A stretch of 13,402 nt of DNA, taken from contig JAGBZE010000066.1 of the NCBI GenBank assembly GCA_017628435.1, positions 1 to 13,402 on the forward strand. Reading direction: 5' to 3'. Shown one piece after another: positions 1 to 6,466 of this stretch. The notes beneath the pieces were generated by a model. That model did no database searches. It worked only from the letters and a program-made list of their open reading frames with translations, and was not told the origin of the DNA. Every line of letters begins with the position of its first letter. Positions within the stretch are counted from its first letter, which is position 1. The translations under genes and the position numbers were made by a program. This DNA comes from Akkermansia sp. GTDB lineage: Bacteria; Verrucomicrobiota; Verrucomicrobiia; Verrucomicrobiales; Akkermansiaceae.

Positions 1-852
1 AACCTGCCCTTCAACATGAACACCTTCTACCAGATGTGGGGCTGCACCACCCCGCTTGCAGCCCGCGCCATCATCGAGGAGCAGAAACAGGAGGCCCTCG
101 CCGCCATGCAAGCTGCCGGCGCCACCGAACCCCGCAACCTGGAGGAACAGGCCCTCAGCCTCGTCGGCCGCGATATCTACGAAAAACTCATCAAAGGCTA
201 CACCGAAAAACAGTGGGGCCGCCCCTGCACCGAGCTGCCCGCCTTCATCATCCGCCGCCTGCCCGTGCGCTTCGTGTACGATAACAACTACTTCAACGAT
301 GCCTACCAGGGCATCCCCATCGGCGGCTACAACAAGCTGACAGACGCTCTGCTGGAAGGCAGCGTCTGCCTCTGCAATGAGGATTTCTTTGCCCGCCGTG
401 AATACTGGGAAGCCCAGGCAGATAAAATTGTCTTCACCGGCAAGATTGATGAATTCTACGGCTACCGCTACGGACAGCTCGAATACCGCACCGTGTATTT
501 CGAGGAAGAAACCCTGGATACCCCCAACCACCAGGGCTGCGCCGTCGTAAACTACACCGAACGCCACGTGCCCTACACCCGCGTGATTGAGCACAAGCAC
601 TTCGAATACTTCGGCGATGCCGTCTACTCCGTGCCCAAAACCATCGTCACACACGAATTCTCTACCGAGTGGACACCCGGCAGCGAGCCTTTCTACCCGG
701 TGAACGATGACAAGAACAACGCCCTCTACGCGCAGTACAAAGCCCTGGCCGATGCCGAGGAGAATGTCATCTTCGGTGGCCGCCTGGCCGAATATAAGTA
801 CTACGACATGGCGCCCATCATCGAGCGCGTCCTCCGCATGTTTGAAAACTGA
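1..852 (+). CDS. glf: UDP-galactopyranose mutase, 5'-truncated by window edge
   Basis: Flavoenzyme that interconverts UDP-galactopyranose and UDP-galactofuranose, the donor for galactofuranose in surface glycans; cytoplasmic. The reading frame is open from base 1 (N-L-P-F-N-M-N-T-F before and after the first Met at 16), so the gene starts upstream and the Met at 16 is internal. About 283 residues are present. The family is usually about 370-390 residues, so roughly the first 90-100 residues, including the GxGxxG FAD-binding site, are missing. Family signatures seen: the PFNMNTFYQMWG segment, GYTEKQWG, NNYFNDAYQGIPIGGY, a HFEYFG segment, and the C-terminal FGGRLAEYKYYDM motif with its conserved Arg. 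It stops at TGA 850-852, with no close downstream gene. The product call is secure. The only doubt is the unseen N-terminus. Confidence 0.95.
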   Translation, partial: NLPFNMNTFYQMWGCTTPLAARAIIEEQKQEALAAMQAAGATEPRNLEEQALSLVGRDIYEKLIKGYTEKQWGRPCTELPAFIIRRLPVRFVYDNNYFNDAYQGIPIGGYNKLTDALLEGSVCLCNEDFFARREYWEAQADKIVFTGKIDEFYGYRYGQLEYRTVYFEEETLDTPNHQGCAVVNYTERHVPYTRVIEHKHFEYFGDAVYSVPKTIVTHEFSTEWTPGSEPFYPVNDDKNNALYAQYKALADAEENVIFGGRLAEYKYYDMAPIIERVLRMFEN

Positions 853-868
853 GCATGCAGCGCTAAGG

Positions 869-917
869 GCGTCATTTCATCCCGTGCGGGGCGGAATGAA
901 ACAATAGGGAATGACGC
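869..917. repeat. imperfect palindrome with ATTTCAT/ATGAAA arms
   Basis: GCGTCATT (869-876) is perfectly complementary to AATGACGC (910-917). Inside it, TTTCAT (875-880) can pair with ATGAAA (896-901) and CCG (882-884) with CGG (892-894). The outer and inner pairings share bases 875-876, so they are partly alternative. It lies just after the glf stop, but the T-tract expected of a classical terminator is absent on either side. The ATTTCAT/ATGAAA words are the same linker words found in the large structure at 948-1301, so this may be a degenerate relative of it. Confidence 0.5.
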
Positions 918-947
918 GCCCGGCCACCTCCATCCTCCCCCACACAC

Positions 948-1301
948 AAATGGGAGTTTGTCGGGCTGGAACAGCTCGTCGTTGCTGCGGTGTAAACGCA
1001 GCAATTCAGACCACTTTCAAGTGGATTTAGATGCCTCGTAAGAGGCAATTTCATCTGCCAAGGGCAGATTTCGATGCAGCTCATCAAGAGCTGCAATGCA
1101 GGTGAAATAAGTTCCTGCGGGCCATAGGCCCGCACTATCTCTAAACAACTTACATTGCAGGGCAGAATGCCCTGCAGTGAAATTGCGGGCAGAGGCCCGC
1201 AATGAAATCCGCCACTATCGTGACGGTCTAAATCCGGTTATCACCGGTCTAAATTGCCCGACTTCCGCCGGGCAGTGTTTCAGCCCCACAAATCGTCATT
1301 T
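948..1301. repeat. tree-like inverted hairpin array (five paired lateral hairpins on one axis)
   Basis: No gene is seen here. The stretch can fold almost completely into one symmetric structure. Axial stems: 948-952/1297-1301, 957-961/1288-1292, 963-973/1276-1286 (one G-U), 1005-1010/1248-1253 (one mismatch), 1025-1031/1227-1233 (7 of 7), 1048-1054/1202-1208 (7 of 7), 1068-1072/1179-1183, 1096-1098/1153-1155 and 1108-1113/1147-1152. Left lateral hairpins: 982-1004, 1011-1024, 1032-1047, 1055-1067 and 1075-1095. Opposed right lateral hairpins: 1255-1274, 1234-1247, 1209-1226, 1184-1201 and 1156-1176. The apical hairpin is 1116-1134. From 1005 to 1072 on the left, and on the matching right side, hairpins and axial stems abut with no unpaired base, giving consecutive four-way junctions. 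Lateral arms differ in sequence, while the axial linkers recur as ATTTCAT, ATTTAGA and their complements. I cannot tell whether it acts as RNA or DNA, or from which strand. Confidence 0.85.
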
Positions 1302-1330
1302 TCCGATTAGGAAGGGGGGCTATTCAGCAT

Positions 1331-1342
1331 TGATAATTATCA
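1331..1342. promoter_or_regulatory. AT-rich perfect 12-bp palindrome, possible regulator site
   Basis: TGATAATTATCA is a perfect palindrome about 70 bases upstream of the -35 box proposed for the gene at 1448. It resembles part of a Fur box (GATAAT-type half-sites) but does not contain a full 19-bp box. A binding role is only a guess. Confidence 0.25.
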
Positions 1343-1412
1343 CAATGACAAAACCACAGCGGCGAGGAACGGGATTATTACGCGGAATGATGAACCCTGT
1401 CCTGCTTTATGC

Positions 1413-1441
1413 TTGCATAGATTGGGGCAACTTGGTAGGAT
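1413..1441 (+). promoter_or_regulatory. putative promoter, -10 box six bases before ATG
   Basis: TTGCAT (1413-1418) and TAGGAT (1436-1441) are separated by exactly 17 bases and lie immediately before the ATG at 1448. If this is the promoter, transcription would begin at or within a base or two of the start codon. The alternative reading is that the AGGATAGG purine stretch at 1438-1445 is a ribosome binding site and the promoter lies elsewhere. Confidence 0.4.
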
Positions 1442-1447
1442 AGGCGC

Positions 1448-2032
1448 ATGCTTTTTGAGAGGGAAACAGTAACACCGCAGGGGCGACTTGCCGCTATGGA
1501 GGAACTGTTTGCCCGCGTTGCCAAACGCAGCGATGCCGTTCATGAACCGGGACACGTGCCCGTAGAAGCACTGGAAGCCTACGGCGACCTGGAAACACCG
1601 CTGCGCTATATGCTGGAAGCAGCATCCGCCGGTTGCAAGGATCGCAGCCGCATGGCCCAGCTCCGCAAGGTGGAAAAATGCCTGAACGCCCTGCCGGAGG
1701 CTCTGATGACCAGCCTTTCTGCCGGACCGGAAGAAAACTGGCTGTGCCTGTTCCGTCAACTGCTGCAGCTGCACACGATGCTGACGGATGCCGGCATAGG
1801 CACAGATGCGGCGGAATACGCTTCCCTGCTGCAGAAAATGGTTCAGCTGGCTGAAAAGGTCTCACAGGCAGCCGCTGTGGAAATCAGCCCGGCATCCATG
1901 TTCACCCTGCTGCTCATGCAGGTGGAAATGCAGCGCATCAATCCGCCCCGCCGCCGCCGCAAACCGGCAAAGAAACGCCGCAAGCCCAAGGCCCGCAGCA
2001 ATAAGAAGACAGCTTCCCAGAAGGAAGGCTAA
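1448..2032 (+). CDS. hypothetical helical protein with histone-like basic C-terminal tail
   Basis: 194 residues, family not recognised. Residues 1-160 look mostly alpha-helical and amphipathic, rich in Ala, Leu, Glu and Met, with no signal peptide or membrane segment. Residues 166-194 form a low-complexity basic tail with 15 Lys/Arg, including an RRRRK run and repeated K/R-P elements, resembling histone H1-like or AlgP-like tails that bind nucleic acid. That suggests a cytoplasmic nucleic-acid-associated protein, but the function is unknown. The ATG at 1448 was chosen because a promoter-like element ends six bases before it; a Met at 1496 is an in-frame alternative. Codon use resembles that of its neighbours. 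It converges with the protease gene, with only 23 bases between the two stop codons. Confidence 0.8.
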   Translation: MLFERETVTPQGRLAAMEELFARVAKRSDAVHEPGHVPVEALEAYGDLETPLRYMLEAASAGCKDRSRMAQLRKVEKCLNALPEALMTSLSAGPEENWLCLFRQLLQLHTMLTDAGIGTDAAEYASLLQKMVQLAEKVSQAAAVEISPASMFTLLLMQVEMQRINPPRRRRKPAKKRRKPKARSNKKTASQKEG

Positions 2033-2055
2033 TACCGGCTGCGGGGTTCTCTCGC

Positions 2056-3303
2056 TCACAGGGGAAGCCCCCTGGAGCATTTTTCCTCGCGAATCTGGCG
2101 CAACCCAGCCTGAACCAGGCGCAGCGCAACGGCCCAGGCAATGATGCCGAGCACCAGGAAACGCAACAGACCAAAACTGGCCAGCCAATTGGTATTCCAG
2201 ACCAGGTGCAGAGCCACAGGAATAAGGGCAATGCGGAGGAACCTGATATCGGTTAACACGTTCCAATCTATACTGGTGGAGTAGTAGTCGCGCAGCCCCT
2301 CAGCAATCCGGTGCTTGAGTACCAGCCAGTATGCACCGGCGGTAATGGCCGTCCATACAATATGGCCGAAGGGGGTAATGAGCGCACGCACCTGCATGAC
2401 CGCATCGGGATTAATGCTGCTGGCGCTCTGGGCTATGGCATGCCCCTGCATGGGGTTGATGGAGCCTACCACCTCCGCCGCCGTGGAGCTGGTAATAAAG
2501 CGCACCAGCTCGGAGAAGGTATACCCCGAACTTTCAAAAGCGGCAAAACCGGCTCCCACACCAGCGCCCAGCAGCAGTCCGGTGAGAATCCGGCCATTGC
2601 GTCGGCTACCAGCAATCAGGATGACTGCCAGCAGCTTGGCTGGCTCCTCAATAGGCCCCGCCACCCAGGGAAGCACCTCCGGGCTGAACTCCATGAGAAT
2701 CAGGGCAAATAAAATGGATATAAAACCGCCGTACATCATAGCACGCATCAGTTCCAGAAAGGGAACCTCGCGCCGCACGTTCAGCTCAAAGAAGAAGATG
2801 GCAACGCAGAAAGGAATGGCAAAGTTGCCGATAAACATGAGGCCGGGAATCAGATTCTGAGCCTGAAAAGTGGTACTGGCCCAATCGAACCCCAGATACA
2901 ACACAATGCAGGCCAGCAACATGCGGGCAAATATCCACGGCGCAGGCCAGCCACTGCTGACGGCAAGAAGCGGGGGCGTGGTGGAGGAGGTGCCGCAGCA
3001 GAACACCTCCAGCACCTCATCCCGGCTGTGACGGCGGAATACTTCTGCAAAAAAATGGCTCAGGGAAAATCCGCGCAAACCATCCAGACCGGTGATTTCA
3101 TCTATTGTATCAGTCCTGCCATCATGCAGCAATTCATCCAGATGCAAAGGACAGCCACAGGAACCGCTTCGAACCAGGGATTCAACGGAAATCAAATCCC
3201 GCTGCAGCATTTCCTTCAGCTCGCGCAGGGTATACGGTCCCTCCTGCTCTCCATCCGGGAGAATCAGGAAATATGCGGGAATCTGGTCATCAGCCTGCGC
3301 CAT
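2056..3303 (-). CDS. GYF_2-domain PrsW-type intramembrane glutamic protease
   Basis: 415 residues from the ATG at 3303. Residues about 10-58 match a GYF_2-type domain (YFLILPDG, then EGPYTLRELKEMLQ, then a DELL end), a small domain thought to bind peptides or proteins. A linker follows, then about eight membrane segments from residue 122 onward. The PrsW (peptidase M82) motifs are all present: EEPAK with E219/E220, FAAFES..Y (E257, Y261), H314 followed by WT, and HLVWN (H366, N370). PrsW proteins cleave membrane-bound anti-sigma factors in Bacillus; the substrate here is unknown and no sigma/anti-sigma pair lies nearby. An upstream in-frame TTG (3348) would add 15 residues, but the promoter-like TTGACA lies inside that extension, so the ATG at 3303 is preferred. 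The gene is divergent from feoA. Confidence 0.88.
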   Translation of the reverse strand: MAQADDQIPAYFLILPDGEQEGPYTLRELKEMLQRDLISVESLVRSGSCGCPLHLDELLHDGRTDTIDEITGLDGLRGFSLSHFFAEVFRRHSRDEVLEVFCCGTSSTTPPLLAVSSGWPAPWIFARMLLACIVLYLGFDWASTTFQAQNLIPGLMFIGNFAIPFCVAIFFFELNVRREVPFLELMRAMMYGGFISILFALILMEFSPEVLPWVAGPIEEPAKLLAVILIAGSRRNGRILTGLLLGAGVGAGFAAFESSGYTFSELVRFITSSTAAEVVGSINPMQGHAIAQSASSINPDAVMQVRALITPFGHIVWTAITAGAYWLVLKHRIAEGLRDYYSTSIDWNVLTDIRFLRIALIPVALHLVWNTNWLASFGLLRFLVLGIIAWAVALRLVQAGLRQIREEKCSRGLPL

Positions 3304-3309
3304 GGGGGC

Positions 3310-3338
3310 ATGGTACTCCTGCACTGATACTATGTCAA
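3310..3338 (-). promoter_or_regulatory. putative promoter of the PrsW-type gene
   Basis: Read on the minus strand, TTGACA (3338-3333) is a perfect -35 box. A 17-base spacer and TACCAT (3315-3310, four of six matches to the -10 consensus) follow. The start codon 3303-3301 comes six bases after the -10 box, so the transcript would be leaderless or nearly so. A GGAG at 3319-3316 sits 12 bases before this ATG, too far for a usual ribosome binding site. Confidence 0.5.
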
Positions 3339-3384
3339 GATTTAACAATTAGCGAACGATGTTGCAAAAAGGCAGAAAAAGAGA

Positions 3385-3413
3385 TTGACAAAAGAGTTAG
3401 CTTCGACTAAACT
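3385..3413 (+). promoter_or_regulatory. feoA promoter
   Basis: TTGACA (3385-3390), a 17-base spacer and TAAACT (3408-3413) form a strong sigma-70-type promoter on the plus strand. Transcription should begin near 3420, leaving a leader of about 30 bases before the feoA ATG at 3451. No Shine-Dalgarno sequence is visible in that leader. Confidence 0.65.
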
Positions 3414-3443
3414 TCGCCCGTCTTCTAAATTAGCCCAAACTAA
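3397..3443. promoter_or_regulatory. putative metal-responsive operator: tandem TTAG-N6-CTAA inverted repeats
   Basis: TTAG-CTTCGA-CTAA (3397-3410) lies between the -35 and -10 boxes and overlaps the -10. TTAG-CCCAAA-CTAA (3430-3443) lies just downstream of the expected start site. Their centres are 33 bp apart, about three helical turns. A third CTAA (3425-3428) makes CTAA-A-TTAG with the second site. TTAG/CTAA half-sites recall DtxR/IdeR-family iron repressor boxes, although the half-site spacing here (6) differs from the classical 19-bp box. Position and symmetry suggest repression of feo when iron is sufficient. The regulator is not in the window. Confidence 0.5.
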
Positions 3444-3450
3444 CACAAGC

Positions 3451-3690
3451 ATGCAAAAAGAGGATTTTCGATTAAACCAGGTCAGAGTAGGCCGCACGGT
3501 ACGAGTTGTGCGAGTACACGGCGAAGGAGCGCTGCGCCAGCGTATCCTGGATATGGGACTGACCAAGAATGCCGAGGTAAAGGTGCTGAAGATGGCACCT
3601 TTCGGCGACCCGATTGAGATGACCGTGCGCGGCTTTGAATTATCCCTGCGAAAAGCAGAGGCCGCCTGCGTGGAGGTAGAAAGCATTTAA
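3451..3690 (+). CDS. feoA: FeoA, SH3-like ferrous iron transport accessory protein
   Basis: 79 residues, the normal size for FeoA. It is a small cytoplasmic SH3-like beta-barrel protein that works with FeoB in Fe(II) uptake. Family pattern seen: QVRVGRTVRVVRV, then a G.G.LRQRILDMGLTKNAEVKVLKMAPFGDP segment (the conserved R..DMG....A.V......P.GDP signature), ending in a beta strand with L-R-K-AEAA. The ATG at 3451 is the start. An in-frame TTG at 3385 is the -35 box of the promoter and would add 22 residues with no family support. feoB begins 12 bases after the stop, so the two are certainly co-transcribed. Regulation is probably iron-dependent through the TTAG/CTAA repeats around the promoter. 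Confidence 0.93.
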   Translation: MQKEDFRLNQVRVGRTVRVVRVHGEGALRQRILDMGLTKNAEVKVLKMAPFGDPIEMTVRGFELSLRKAEAACVEVESI

Positions 3691-3702
3691 GGATACACAC
3701 AC

Positions 3703-6447
3703 ATGAAGAAATACATTGCACTGGCAGGCAACCCGAACAGCGGAAAGACCACTCTGTTCAACGAGCTGACCGGCGCTAACCAGTATGTGGGCAACTGGCC
3801 CGGCGTGACCGTGGACCGCAAGGGCGGCCAACTGACCGAGCACGAGGAAATCGAGCTGCAGGATCTGCCGGGCATCTATTCCCTTTCCCCCTATTCGCCG
3901 GAGGAAGTCGTGTCCCGTCAGTATCTGCTGGGGGAGAAACCGGACATGATTATCAACGTGGTGGATGCCACCAATCTGGAGCGAAACCTGTACCTGAGCT
4001 CCCAGCTCATGGAAACCGGCCTGCCCATGGTGGTGGCACTGAACATGTGCGACCTGCTGGAGCAACGCGGCATGCGCATTGACACCGCCGCGCTGAGCCG
4101 CCAGCTGGGCTGCCCGGTGGTGGCTGTCAGTGCGCTGAAACAGACCGGCATTACCGAGCTCATCCGCCTGATGCTGGCAGAGCCGCCCCCTGCCCCGGCC
4201 ACCCTGAAATACGCTGAACCGGTGGAGAAAGCCATAGCCCAGGTCATGGAGGAATACGGCGCCAACCGATTCGAGGCCATCAAGATGCTGGAGGGCGAGG
4301 AGCTGCTGCAGAAAGGCGTGAGCAAAGTGAAAGCCCACGCTCTGGAGGACTGGCGCATGGAACTGGAAGCCGCCATGGATGACGATGTATCCTCCATCAT
4401 CGCCGGCAGCCGTTACGATGCCATCTGCGCCTTCATTCCGCAGGTGCTGGTGCAGAAAGGCAGCAAGGAGAATCTTTCCCAGAAGATTGATGCCGTGCTC
4501 ACCAACCGCTTTGCCGGGCCGCTCATCTTTGTGGGCATCATGTATGCCATCTACTATATCTCCATCAACACCGTGGGCGACTGGGGCACCAGCTGGGCCA
4601 ATGATGTGCTCTTCGGCCCCGTGGTGGGTGGCTGGCTGGCCGGGTTCATCGGCAGCGAGGCCGCCGGAGTGGAAGCGCTGACCATGTTCAGCGCCATACT
4701 GGCCATGATACTCATTTTCCCCTCCATGCTGCGCCGCCTGCATGATCTGAACATGAACGGCGCATGGCTGTATATCATGGTAGCCCCCTTTGCGCTGGAA
4801 TACGTTTGCCCGCACCTGCCGGGCGTGCTGCACCAGGTGCTGCTCTGGGCACTGGGACTGGCCAATGCCGCCCTGCTCCTCATGGCGCTGTTCAAACCCG
4901 GCACCCAGGGAGCCAACGGCTACGGCAGCCGCACGCACCGCTTCAGCTACAAACCAATGAAGCTGAATGGCCGCGCCGGCCGCTGCGAGTTCTCCACCTG
5001 GTTCGTACTGCTCAGTCTGCTCTCCTTCTGTGTAGGCATGCTGGGGCGCTGCACACTGGAATGCAGCGAGCAGCTGCAGGCCATCATTGCCGATGGTATT
5101 GTGGCAGGCGTAGGCGCCGTGCTCGGCTTCCTGCCGCAGATGGCGGTACTCTTCCTGCTCATGTCCATTCTGGAGGACTGCGGCTACATGGCCCGCGTGG
5201 CCTTCATGCTGGACCGTCTTTTCCGCGCCATCGGCCTGAGCGGTAAATCCGTCATTCCGCTCATGGTGAGCATGGGCTGCGGTGTGCCGGGGGTCATGGC
5301 CACCCGCACCATCGAAAACGAGAAGGACCGCCGCATGACCATCATGCTCACCACCTTTGTGCCCTGCGGAGCCAAGCTCCCCATTCTGGCCCTCATCGGT
5401 GCCATGATTGGCCAGACCGCCACGGTGGCCACCATTGCCTACTTCACCGGCTTCGGCTCCGTCATTCTGGGCGGCATGATGCTGCGCAAGATGCACATGT
5501 TTGCCGGCGGCTACAATCCCTTTGTGATGGAAATGCCCGCCTACCACATGCCGCAGGGGGCCAATATCAACCTGCGCGCCATGGAGCGCTGCAAATCCTT
5601 TGCACAGAAGGCCGGCACTGTCATTTTCCTGGCCTCCGCACTCATCTGGACGCTTTCCAACTACACCTGGAAGTTTGAATACCTGAACACCGCCGAAAAC
5701 AAGGCAGCCGTGGAGCACAGCATGCTGGCAGAAACCGGCAACCTCTTTGCCCCGCTCTTCACCCCGCTGGGCTGGGGCGACTGGAAGCCCGCCGTGGCTA
5801 CCGTCACCGGCCTTGTGGCCAAGGAAAACGTGGTCGGCACCTTCGGTGTGCTCTATGCCACCCATGACTCCGCCGGAGATACGAACGAAGAAACAGAGGA
5901 CGCCCTTCCCCGCAGCGGCGACTGGCTCAAGGCCAATGCCCTGAGCGCCCTGACCCTGGCCATCTGGCAGAGCGATGCCGATACCCGCCAGGCGGCCCCC
6001 GTCGAAGTCACTACCGAGGATGCCCCCGAAGAGGTGGCAGCCGAAACTGGCGACAAGACCATTCTGGACCACATCAATGCCTGCGTGGCCTTCCTGTTCC
6101 CGGAAGTGGAAGAGGACGACGAAACCACCGGCGTGGCGGGCGATGTGCGCGCCTCCGGCGCCTTCACCACCCTGAGCGCACTCTCCTTCATGCTGTTCAA
6201 TATTCTGTGCGCCCCCTGCTTCGCCGCCTGCGGAGCCATCCGCCGCGAAATGAACAGCGCCCGCTGGACCTGGTTCGCCATTGGCTACATGACCCTCTGG
6301 GCCTACATAGTCGCCTTCATCACCTACCAGCTCGGGCTCTATTTCACCAGCGGCACACTGGGCAGCGCCCAGATTCTGGCCGGTATTCTGAGCCTGCTCA
6401 TCGTCATTCAGGCTGTGCGCCCGAATCCTCACACCAACAAGAATTAA
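3703..6447 (+). CDS. feoB: FeoB, ferrous iron transporter with a DUF805-like insertion
   Basis: 914 residues, against about 770 for E. coli FeoB; inner-membrane Fe(II) transporter with an N-terminal G-protein domain. G1 is GNPNSGKT (9-16), G2 includes T36, G3 is DLPG (54-57), G4 is NMCD (114-117) and G5 is SALK (143-146). A helical spacer (about 165-265) leads to the first membrane segment (269-288). The Gate regions are recognisable: FLPQ...LEDCGYMAR (476-498), GCGVPGVMATR (525-535), CGAKLP (555-560), TGLVAKE (702-708) and CAPCFAACGAIRRE (836-849). Two insertions explain the length. Residues about 322-455 carry DUF805-like hallmarks: RRLHDLNMNG at 344, GTQGANGYG at 400, and NGRAGRCEF at 422. 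Residues about 720-815 form a long acidic hydrophilic loop. An AAGGA at 3689-3693 precedes the ATG by nine bases. It follows feoA and precedes a Cys-rich partner gene. Confidence 0.96.
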   Translation: MKKYIALAGNPNSGKTTLFNELTGANQYVGNWPGVTVDRKGGQLTEHEEIELQDLPGIYSLSPYSPEEVVSRQYLLGEKPDMIINVVDATNLERNLYLSSQLMETGLPMVVALNMCDLLEQRGMRIDTAALSRQLGCPVVAVSALKQTGITELIRLMLAEPPPAPATLKYAEPVEKAIAQVMEEYGANRFEAIKMLEGEELLQKGVSKVKAHALEDWRMELEAAMDDDVSSIIAGSRYDAICAFIPQVLVQKGSKENLSQKIDAVLTNRFAGPLIFVGIMYAIYYISINTVGDWGTSWANDVLFGPVVGGWLAGFIGSEAAGVEALTMFSAILAMILIFPSMLRRLHDLNMNGAWLYIMVAPFALEYVCPHLPGVLHQVLLWALGLANAALLLMALFKPGTQGANGYGSRTHRFSYKPMKLNGRAGRCEFSTWFVLLSLLSFCVGMLGRCTLECSEQLQAIIADGIVAGVGAVLGFLPQMAVLFLLMSILEDCGYMARVAFMLDRLFRAIGLSGKSVIPLMVSMGCGVPGVMATRTIENEKDRRMTIMLTTFVPCGAKLPILALIGAMIGQTATVATIAYFTGFGSVILGGMMLRKMHMFAGGYNPFVMEMPAYHMPQGANINLRAMERCKSFAQKAGTVIFLASALIWTLSNYTWKFEYLNTAENKAAVEHSMLAETGNLFAPLFTPLGWGDWKPAVATVTGLVAKENVVGTFGVLYATHDSAGDTNEETEDALPRSGDWLKANALSALTLAIWQSDADTRQAAPVEVTTEDAPEEVAAETGDKTILDHINACVAFLFPEVEEDDETTGVAGDVRASGAFTTLSALSFMLFNILCAPCFAACGAIRREMNSARWTWFAIGYMTLWAYIVAFITYQLGLYFTSGTLGSAQILAGILSLLIVIQAVRPNPHTNKN

Positions 6448-6466
6448 TTATAACAGACATTTACTC

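Noticed and set aside
982..1274. CRISPR array
   Set aside because: The repeated words are only 7-8 bases long, the units are hairpins of differing sequence, there is no constant repeat of 23 or more bases, and no cas gene is nearby.
1017..1443. Short open frames on both strands within and beside the tree element (for example 1017-1202 minus, 1177-1443 plus)
   Set aside because: Their translations follow the hairpin repeats and have no start signal or protein-like composition. The region is better explained as structured nucleic acid.
3304..3348. TTG start for the PrsW-type gene that would add 15 residues
   Set aside because: A perfect -35 box for the minus strand lies inside this stretch, and the GYF_2 domain begins after the ATG at 3303.
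3397..3443. A classical 19-bp DtxR/IdeR box or Fur box upstream of feoA
   Set aside because: Half-sites are present, but the spacing and full consensus of either known box are not. It is reported only as a putative variant operator.
3385..3450. TTG start for feoA that would add 22 residues
   Set aside because: The TTG is the first half of the TTGACA -35 box, and the extension has no similarity to FeoA. The ATG at 3451 gives normal FeoA length.
3640..6432. A 930-codon open frame on the minus strand, antisense to feoB
   Set aside because: Its product is a Gly/His/Ala-rich string with no domain pattern. It arises from the strong third-position GC bias of feoB, whose plus-strand product has every FeoB motif.
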